This document shows, in pieces, positions 1-4,519 of a stretch of DNA of 10,620 nucleotides (position 1 is the first letter of the stretch; every line of letters starts with the position of its first letter). The DNA is from Desulfobacteraceae bacterium (lineage in GTDB: Bacteria; Desulfobacterota; Desulfobacteria; Desulfobacterales; Desulfobacteraceae): contig DAOWDR010000427.1 in the NCBI GenBank assembly GCA_030638935.1, positions 1 to 10,620 of the forward strand, read 5' to 3'. The position numbers and the translations under genes are program-made. The notes under the pieces were generated by a model. That model was not told the DNA's origin and did not search any database. It saw only the letters and a program-made list of their open reading frames with translations.

Positions 1-200
1 CCACGGTATCTAATTTCATGTCATTGCTGGAATCCCGGGATGCAGCAAAATTATTAAAAGGGGTGACCATTGCCAGTATCGGTCCAATAACCTCGGACAC
101 GGCAAGATCACTTGGCATTGAACCGAATATTGAAGCCGACCCCTATACCATTCCCGGCCTTGTTGATGCCCTGGTTGCCGAATATGAGAAAAGGCAATAA
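1..200 (+). CDS. hemD: Uroporphyrinogen-III synthase, C-terminal part (5' end outside window)
   Basis: About 65 C-terminal residues are visible, read in the frame of codon 3-5 and ending at TAA 198-200. The stretch 'IASIGPITSDTA' followed by 'YTIPGLVDAL' is the characteristic C-terminal signature of uroporphyrinogen-III synthase (HemD), which cyclises hydroxymethylbilane to uroporphyrinogen III in the cytoplasm, the branch point to siroheme, heme and cobalamin. The preceding residues 'TVSNFMSLLE' match the usual helix before that signature, so the frame continues upstream and the ATG at 18 is internal rather than the start. In many anaerobes this domain is fused behind a uroporphyrinogen-III methyltransferase (CobA/CysG type); the missing 5' part prevents deciding between a stand-alone enzyme and a fusion. 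The following moaA starts 3 nt after the stop, which implies cotranscription. Confidence 0.85.
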   Translation, partial: TVSNFMSLLESRDAAKLLKGVTIASIGPITSDTARSLGIEPNIEADPYTIPGLVDALVAEYEKRQ

Positions 201-203
201 TCC

Positions 204-1187
204 ATGATTGCAGGCAACCGCTCCATCAATTACCTTCGGATATCCGTCACAGACCGGTGCAATTTCAGGTGCCGGTATTGTGTCCCTGCTTCTCCTTTTT
301 CAGTTATTGAACATAAAAAAATTGCCCGGTATGAAGAACTTTTAAAGATTACCCGTCTTGCCTGTGAACTTGGGATCACCAAGGTAAGAATTACCGGAGG
401 AGAGCCCTTTGTCAGAAAAGGAATCTTCTCTTTTCTGGAAAAACTGTGTAATCTGGATGCCCTTAAGGATGTTTCCATTACCACCAATGGCTCACTTTTA
501 ACCCGGGACAAAATAAAAGCGCTTATCCAGATGGGTATCAAGCGATTAAATTTCAGCCTGGACACCCTGGATCCTGTCAAATTTGCATCCATCACCGGCA
601 GGGACAGATTCCACCGGGTATGGGATTCCATTATGACGGCCCACTCCCTTGGCATATCCCCCATTAAAATAAATGCAGTGGCCCTCAGGGGGTTTAATGA
701 TGATGAGATTGACTCCCTTGCAGCCCTCACCATGGAATACCCCTTCCATCTCCGCTTCATTGAATATATGCCCATGGGAGATTCTGCTGTTGAAAAAAAC
801 CAGCAAATACTGACCCAAGAAATACAGGATAAAATTGAATCCAGCTTTGGCCCCCTTATTCCCATGGAAAGGGAGTATAATGACGGTCCTGCCAAGAAGT
901 TCAAACTATCCAATGCCAAAGGAGTAGTGGGATTCATCACCCCCATCTCTTCCCATTTTTGTAGCGAATGCAACAGGTTAAGACTTACCTCCCGGGGCAC
1001 TCTGCGTCCCTGTCTTTTGCACAATTATGAAAAAGATATTCTAATCTCACTAAGAAACGGGGCATCGGACCGGGAATTAAAATCAATTATTGAATCCACC
1101 CTGACCCACAAACCTTTGTTCCACTCCCTCAATGAAGCCAATGCCAAAGATATTCCCATCAGCCATATGACCTCCATTGGAGGATAA
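204..1187 (+). CDS. moaA: GTP 3',8-cyclase (molybdenum cofactor biosynthesis protein A)
   Basis: This 327-residue radical SAM enzyme converts GTP to 3',8-cyclo-GTP, the first step of molybdopterin synthesis (with MoaC). The N-terminal [4Fe-4S] motif CxxxCxxC is at C19, C23 and C26 ('CNFRCRYC'). The SAM-binding 'ITGGEP' lies at about residues 63-68. The C-terminal substrate-binding cluster is formed by C253, C256 and C270 in 'FCSECNRLRL' plus 'LRPCL'. The protein ends in Gly-Gly (326-327), the tail MoaA needs for catalysis. Length and all key residues are normal, so the enzyme should be active. The C-terminal cluster plus GG tail separates it from the related heme-pathway radical SAM proteins AhbC, AhbD and NirJ. 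ATG 204 follows the hemD stop by 3 nt, with an AAGG Shine-Dalgarno at 191-194 inside the end of hemD, suggesting translational coupling. No other mo genes are in the window. Confidence 0.96.
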   Translation: MIAGNRSINYLRISVTDRCNFRCRYCVPASPFSVIEHKKIARYEELLKITRLACELGITKVRITGGEPFVRKGIFSFLEKLCNLDALKDVSITTNGSLLTRDKIKALIQMGIKRLNFSLDTLDPVKFASITGRDRFHRVWDSIMTAHSLGISPIKINAVALRGFNDDEIDSLAALTMEYPFHLRFIEYMPMGDSAVEKNQQILTQEIQDKIESSFGPLIPMEREYNDGPAKKFKLSNAKGVVGFITPISSHFCSECNRLRLTSRGTLRPCLLHNYEKDILISLRNGASDRELKSIIESTLTHKPLFHSLNEANAKDIPISHMTSIGG

Positions 1188-1209
1188 ATCCATAATTTTT
1201 CATTTTTTT

Positions 1210-1237
1210 TGAACATTTTCGTTTTTCCGGTGTCTTA
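1210..1237 (+). promoter_or_regulatory. Candidate ECF-sigma-type promoter upstream of the sigma/anti-sigma cluster
   Basis: TGAACATT (1210-1217) contains the AAC core of an ECF-type -35 element. GTCTTA (1232-1237) resembles an ECF-type -10 element. Seventeen nucleotides separate GAAC (1211-1214) from GTCT (1232-1235), the spacing typical of RpoE-like promoters. Transcription would begin near 1243, leaving a leader of about 58 nt before the ATG at 1301. The downstream cluster encodes an ECF sigma factor, and such factors usually transcribe their own operon, so position and content agree. The match is short and lies in AT-rich DNA; no housekeeping promoter of better quality was seen in 1188-1300. 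Confidence 0.38.
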
Positions 1238-1300
1238 TTATTAACAAGGGATGCAAACAGCTTGAATTGCATTTTTATTGATACTAAGATGGAGGAAAAA

Positions 1301-1726
1301 ATGAAACAAATTACCGCATTTACACTGACCATGATGATTCTTGTATGTTTTTCAACAGCACCTGCCAATGCAGGCGCTGCCAGGCGGCATACCATAGAAG
1401 GTTTTATTCTGGGAACCGGGGTAGCACTTGTGGGAACCGCTATTATTCACGGCATGAACAAGGAGCAACAGCATTCCTATAATTATCCCCGGCACCAAAG
1501 ACATAAATCTAATCGCCATCACAGGCGATATGCAAGATACGCAAGTGCTCCTGATAGACATTGGGGGGGCCACTGGGAAATCCAGGAAATTTGGATTGCA
1601 GATAAATACAAAAAAAGATGGAATCCCGGTCATTACAACCATGGAGGCTGGGTAGAAGGCCGATATAAAAGATTTCCGGTAACAAAAGGCCATTGGCAGA
1701 CACAAAGGGTATGGGTACCTCGTTAA
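1301..1726 (+). CDS. Small exported His/Trp/Gly-rich protein with WxxGxW-like repeats
   Basis: The predicted product has 141 residues. The start at ATG 1301 is preceded by GGAGG (1291-1295), a strong ribosome binding site; an in-frame TTG at 1262 would only add residues before the signal peptide. Residues 1-24 form a Sec signal peptide with likely cleavage after 'APANA'. Next comes a glycine-rich hydrophobic stretch (about 34-51, 'GFILGTGVALVGTAIIHG') that could be a membrane anchor or glycine-zipper helix. A very basic His/Arg/Tyr-rich linker follows (56-85). The C-terminal half has two copies of GHWxxQxxW ('GHWEIQEIW', 'GHWQTQRVW') flanking 'WNPGHY' and 'WVEGRY', which resemble the WxxGxW/YxWxPGH repeats of small exported proteins of unknown function. 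It is the first gene of the ECF cluster, 28 nt before the sigma gene, so an envelope-stress or metal-related role is possible but unproven. The histidine richness could allow metal binding. Confidence 0.82.
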   Translation: MKQITAFTLTMMILVCFSTAPANAGAARRHTIEGFILGTGVALVGTAIIHGMNKEQQHSYNYPRHQRHKSNRHHRRYARYASAPDRHWGGHWEIQEIWIADKYKKRWNPGHYNHGGWVEGRYKRFPVTKGHWQTQRVWVPR

Positions 1727-1754
1727 ATTCAACCACAGATCATAATGGCGGATT

Positions 1755-2342
1755 GTGAACAAGTCAAAGGCAGAACCCATTGAGGAGCACGAGCTTGTTG
1801 AGCGGCTAAAAAAAGGCCAGGAATGGGCATACAATGTCCTGGTAACCCGTTACCAGGACAGGCTCCTGAAAATTGCCTACGGGATTACCCTGGATATGGA
1901 AGAAAGCCGGGAAGTTGTTCAGGATGTATTTGTCAGCGCATTTAAGCACATCCATGGATTCCGCAGGGAAGCAGGACTGTGGGGATGGTTAAAAAAGATC
2001 ACCATCAATGCCTGCCTGAACTGGAAAAGGAAATGGAAACGGCGCTTTAAATGGCACCATACCTCCCTGGGACCGGAAAATGACCACCTGCTGTATGGGG
2101 TTGAAAAAAACAGATCAACCCCGGAATCCATTCTAGGGGAAAAAGAGTTTGAAGGCAATCTGATAAAGGCCATACACAAACTCCCGGAAAAAAACCGCCT
2201 GGTCTTTGTTCTAAGCGCCATTGAAGGGCTTTCCTATGAAGAGATTGCCCAGACCCTGAAGATACGGAAAGGAACGGTCAGTTCACGGCTGTTCCATGCA
2301 AGAAAACAGATTCTGGCATATGTGGATGTTTTAAACGGATGA
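1755..2342 (+). CDS. ECF-type RNA polymerase sigma factor (RpoE-like sigma-70 family)
   Basis: This 195-residue protein has only sigma regions 2 and 4, as in extracytoplasmic-function sigma factors. Region 2 spans about residues 25-92: 'LVTRYQDRLLKIAYG', the core-binding and -10 recognition segment 'EVVQDVFVSAF', then 'GLWGWLKKITINACLN'. Region 4 spans about 134-187: 'LPEKNRLVFVLSAIEGLSYE' followed by a helix-turn-helix with 'GTVSSRLFHARK', which reads the -35 element. The start is GTG 1755: an in-frame TAA at 1743-1745 excludes longer versions, and no ATG follows nearby. GGCGGA (1747-1752) is an imperfect Shine-Dalgarno placed very close, so translation may be weak or coupled to the upstream gene, whose stop is 28 nt away. 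The next gene encodes a zinc-finger anti-sigma factor, the usual regulator of this class. The signal sensed cannot be read from sequence. Confidence 0.95.
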   Translation: MNKSKAEPIEEHELVERLKKGQEWAYNVLVTRYQDRLLKIAYGITLDMEESREVVQDVFVSAFKHIHGFRREAGLWGWLKKITINACLNWKRKWKRRFKWHHTSLGPENDHLLYGVEKNRSTPESILGEKEFEGNLIKAIHKLPEKNRLVFVLSAIEGLSYEEIAQTLKIRKGTVSSRLFHARKQILAYVDVLNG

Positions 2343-2381
2343 TTAACCCAGCAGATTATTCAGCCTAAAGGAAACGGCAGC

Positions 2382-2852
2382 ATGAAGCAACAATGCAGCA
2401 AATACACACAAAAGTTCATTAGCCGATTCATTGATAATGAACTGGACCCTGCCAGGACAAAAAAATTTTCATCCCACCTTGGGCACTGCCCCGACTGCGC
2501 AGACCAGGTGGCCAGATTCCAAAAACTCAGCATTATTTTTAACGAGTATGCCACAACACAGGTTGCCCAGAGCAAGGTATCTCCCATGGACATGGCGGCC
2601 AATAGCTTGAGCTTGGGTTCCGGAAAATCCCATGGTATCTTTAACCGTTTCGGGATGCTGACCGATCACATGTATATCAAACTGGCATCCCTTACCGCTG
2701 TTGCCGCCCTTTTAATCCTGGCTGTTTTCCATGGCAGCGCACCAACGGGCCCCAGTGCCATTGTAAAATCCCTTGACACAAATGCATCATCGGTTATGAT
2801 AATTGAAACTCAAAAAGAGAAACACACCATAATCTGGTTTTCAGAAACCTGA
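2382..2852 (+). CDS. Membrane anti-sigma factor with ZAS zinc-finger domain
   Basis: This 156-residue protein is the likely partner of the preceding ECF sigma factor. Residues 1-60 form an anti-sigma zinc-finger domain: 'FISRFIDNELDPARTKKF' leads into the HxxxCxxC motif (H32, C36, C39 in 'HLGHCPDC'), which is the sigma-binding ZAS/RsrA-like fold. A linker of about 40 residues runs to a single membrane helix at about 99-117 ('KLASLTAVAALLILAVFHG'). About 38 residues follow outside, ending in 'MIIETQKEKHTIIWF'. The N-terminus should lie in the cytoplasm holding the sigma factor and the short tail in the periplasm; release could occur by proteolysis or by a change at the zinc site. The start ATG 2382 has AAAGGA at 2367-2372, 9 nt upstream, and lies 39 nt after the sigma stop. 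The small periplasmic part leaves little room for a sensor domain, so an exported partner from the cluster may contribute to sensing (inference). Confidence 0.9.
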   Translation: MKQQCSKYTQKFISRFIDNELDPARTKKFSSHLGHCPDCADQVARFQKLSIIFNEYATTQVAQSKVSPMDMAANSLSLGSGKSHGIFNRFGMLTDHMYIKLASLTAVAALLILAVFHGSAPTGPSAIVKSLDTNASSVMIIETQKEKHTIIWFSET

Positions 2853-2874
2853 TAGACTATCAGCAATTTGATAG
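2849..2874 (+). repeat. Overlapping inverted repeats of GATAG/CTATC half-sites
   Basis: CTGATAG-A-CTATCAG (2849-2863) is a perfect 7-1-7 inverted repeat that overlaps the TGA stop (2850-2852) of the anti-sigma gene. The second arm also forms a 6-6-6 inverted repeat, CTATCA-GCAATT-TGATAG (2857-2874). Thus three TGATAG half-sites in alternating orientation sit just before the ribosome binding site (2881-2885) of the next gene. In RNA only the second pairing gives a normal hairpin (6-nt loop); it has no T-run, so it is not a standard terminator. It may be an mRNA structure setting expression of the last gene, or a protein-binding site. Confidence 0.5.
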
Positions 2875-2888
2875 CATAGAGGAGGTCC

Positions 2889-3338
2889 ATGGGCAAATTT
2901 CAAATAATAATGGTGTTCTGGTTCAGCATGATTTACCTGTTCCCGAATCCGGTTTTGGCCCAGACTGTTTACAACACCCAGATCAAGGTCATCCAGGCAG
3001 CCACGGGATCTTCACACATCGACCCTGGCATTAAAAATCTTGTTCGGGAAATTAAATCTGTCTTCAAATATACAGACTACCGGCTGATCAAGAACAAAAA
3101 AATGGCACTAAGAAAAAACCAGACCGGAAAAATTGCCCTTCCGGGCAACAGAACCCTTGCGGTCACCCCTGTGGACATGGACGGCAATCGGATCACTTAC
3201 AAGATCCGAATTGATAAAAAACAAGCCCAGGTATTTCAAACCCGGGTATTGCTTAAGAATCATAACAGCATCACCATTGGCGGTCCCCAATATAAAAAAG
3301 GAGTCCTCCTCCTCAATATAAAAGGAGATGTGCGCTAA
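2889..3338 (+). CDS. Small exported protein of unknown function, last gene of ECF cluster
   Basis: The product has 149 residues. The start at ATG 2889 is preceded by GGAGG (2881-2885) at ideal spacing. Residues 1-24 form a signal peptide (basic 'MGK', hydrophobic core, 'NPVLA' cleavage site before Q25), so the mature protein is periplasmic or outer-membrane associated; no lipobox cysteine is present. The mature part of about 125 residues reads as a mixed helix then beta protein: 'GIKNLVREIKSVFKYTDYRL' looks helical, then alternating strands 'TGKIALPGNRTLAVTPV', 'RITYKIRID', 'QVFQTRVLLKNHNSITIGGP' and 'GVLLLNI'. I do not recognise a named domain. It lies 36 nt after the anti-sigma gene and is read in the same direction, so it is probably part of the same regulon. 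Its TAA (3336-3338) overlaps the stop codon of the convergent permease gene. A role in periplasmic signal sensing or stress protection is inferred only from context. Confidence 0.85.
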   Translation: MGKFQIIMVFWFSMIYLFPNPVLAQTVYNTQIKVIQAATGSSHIDPGIKNLVREIKSVFKYTDYRLIKNKKMALRKNQTGKIALPGNRTLAVTPVDMDGNRITYKIRIDKKQAQVFQTRVLLKNHNSITIGGPQYKKGVLLLNIKGDVR

Positions 3339-3364
3339 ACTAAGCTTTTAGATTTGTTTTTTTT
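3335..3364 (+). terminator. Weak candidate terminator after the ECF cluster
   Basis: CTAAA (3335-3339) and TTTAG (3347-3351) can pair around a 7-nt loop, followed by a T-rich run (3353-3364, eight consecutive T from 3357). The stem has only 5 bp and is A/T-rich, so efficiency would be low. It starts on the stop codon of the + gene and lies inside the 3' coding end of the permease gene on the other strand. No better terminator for either convergent gene was found. Confidence 0.28.
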
Positions 3365-4402
3365 GTCAAGAAGGCTGGCAGCCTCCTTGTTTGAGCCCAA
3401 AAGCACAGATAGCCATTGGGTGGAATCCCTGCCCCCAAGGGCAATCTTTGCCGCCATTGTCAAGGGTACAGAGAGAAGCATACCCACCGGCCCCAGCACC
3501 CATCCCCAAAATGCCAGGGAAAGGAATACAACAAGGGCGGACAGCCCTATCCCCTGCCCCATGATTCTGGGTTCAATCACACTGCCCACAACCGTGTTCA
3601 CGATCAAAAAGCCCAGGCCCACAAAACCGGCAGGCACAGGCCCCAGCTGAACCAAAGCCAATAAAACAGCAGGAACCGCAGCGATAATGGAACCAATATT
3701 AGGGATATAATTGAATAGAAAGGCAAAGACCCCCCACATGACCGGGAAATCAACACCCTGCACCATCAGCCACAGAGTAATGGTCAACCCCGTTGCAAGA
3801 CTGGTAATGGTTTTGATACCAAGATACCGGTTCACACCAATAGTAATTTCAGAATAGCGATCAAGATCGACATCCCGGCCACTGGAAAGTGCCCTTAGCT
3901 TATTGGGGAACCCGGCTGCCTCGGAAAGAATAAAAAGAAAGGTTAAAAAAACAAAAAAAGTATTGGTAAGCACTCCCCCCAATCCGTTGAGTGTATTTGC
4001 CGCCAGCTTGAGAATATGACTGGGGTTGAAAATTTGAGTCAATTTGTCCGCCTCCACATCAATACCATACCGGGACAAGAACCCCAGGCTATCGTAAATC
4101 AAAGACATAAGCCGTTCCTGGTAAAAAGGAAGGTTGTTGGAAAAATCGGCAATGGAAGAAGAGACAAGGGTTACCAAAACCATTTGAACCGCAATAGCAC
4201 CGAGCATGAGAATCAAAATCGCCACAATACTTGGAATCCCTTTTTTCTGCATCCAGAATAGGGGTGGCGCACAGATAATGGCAAGAAATACTGCCAGGAA
4301 AAAGGGAACGACCAGAACAGCAGCAGCCTTCATTCCGGCCACTATGATGACAAATGCCGCACACCCCATAAGGGATCCATTGCGAATACTTATTGCTTCC
4401 AT
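3335..4402 (-). CDS. AI-2E family (PerM/TqsA/YdiK-type) membrane permease
   Basis: This 355-residue, highly hydrophobic inner-membrane protein has the layout of the AI-2E exporter superfamily: two pairs of N-terminal helices (about 12-48 and 57-82), a central amphipathic segment (83-140), and four to five C-terminal helices. Family signatures are visible: 'FLFNYIPNIGSIIAAVPAVL' (about 228-247), 'VVGSVIEPRIMGQGIGLS' (271-288) and 'FWGWVLGPVGMLLSVPLT' (298-315). Members export autoinducer-2 (TqsA) or act as Na+/H+ antiporters; the substrate cannot be told from sequence, so no symbol is assigned. The start at 4402 has AAGGT (4411-4415 on the complement) as ribosome binding site. Its TAG stop overlaps the stop of the convergent small exported protein gene by 4 bp. 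A candidate sigma-70 promoter lies just upstream. The upstream kinase gene on the same strand ends 117 nt away, so the permease is probably transcribed on its own. Confidence 0.93.
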   Translation of the reverse strand: MEAISIRNGSLMGCAAFVIIVAGMKAAAVLVVPFFLAVFLAIICAPPLFWMQKKGIPSIVAILILMLGAIAVQMVLVTLVSSSIADFSNNLPFYQERLMSLIYDSLGFLSRYGIDVEADKLTQIFNPSHILKLAANTLNGLGGVLTNTFFVFLTFLFILSEAAGFPNKLRALSSGRDVDLDRYSEITIGVNRYLGIKTITSLATGLTITLWLMVQGVDFPVMWGVFAFLFNYIPNIGSIIAAVPAVLLALVQLGPVPAGFVGLGFLIVNTVVGSVIEPRIMGQGIGLSALVVFLSLAFWGWVLGPVGMLLSVPLTMAAKIALGGRDSTQWLSVLLGSNKEAASLLDKKNKSKSLV

Positions 4403-4436
4403 ATACTTTTACCTTAAATGTTGTAATATTGATCTA

Positions 4437-4464
4437 TATTTATCAAACCCGCCTTCAAAGTCAA
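4437..4464 (-). promoter_or_regulatory. Candidate sigma-70 promoter for the AI-2E family permease
   Basis: On the complementary strand TTGACT (4459-4464) is followed after 16 nt by TAAATA (4437-4442). The -35 element matches TTGACA at five of six positions; the -10 is weaker. Transcription would begin near 4430 and leave a leader of about 28 nt before the ATG at 4402, with room for the AAGGT ribosome binding site. It is the best promoter-like pair in the 117-nt gap between the two minus-strand genes. Confidence 0.42.
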
Positions 4465-4519
4465 GATTTGCAGGGCGATAAAATCAAACCTGTCTTTATT
4501 GAGTTAGGTATGGATTTTT

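Noticed and set aside
230..1024. Long minus-strand open frame of 264 codons opposite moaA
   Set aside because: It lies antisense to a gene with all MoaA motifs, has no recognisable domain or credible ribosome binding site, and is explained by codon bias of the real gene.
1171..1183. CCTCC-ATT-GGAGG hairpin at the end of moaA as terminator
   Set aside because: It lies in the coding sequence for the conserved C-terminus, has a 3-nt loop and the T-run begins about 13 nt later, so it is a poor intrinsic terminator.
204..1187. Radical SAM protein as AhbC/AhbD/NirJ of the alternative heme pathway, given the hemD neighbour
   Set aside because: The C-terminal C253/C256/C270 cluster with 'NRLRL' and the terminal Gly-Gly are features of true MoaA.
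1251..1272. ATGCAA...TTGCAT stem-loop followed by TTTTATT in the leader of the ECF cluster, as an attenuator
   Set aside because: The stem has six AT-rich pairs with a 10-nt loop and an interrupted T-run; too weak to call.
1262..1300. TTG at 1262 as start of the exported repeat protein
   Set aside because: The ATG at 1301 has a strong GGAGG site and begins exactly at a standard signal peptide.
3294..3310. AGGAG-GA-CTCCT plus T-run on the minus strand as terminator of the permease gene
   Set aside because: The loop would be only 2-4 nt and the stem 4-5 bp, and it lies inside the coding region of the opposite gene.
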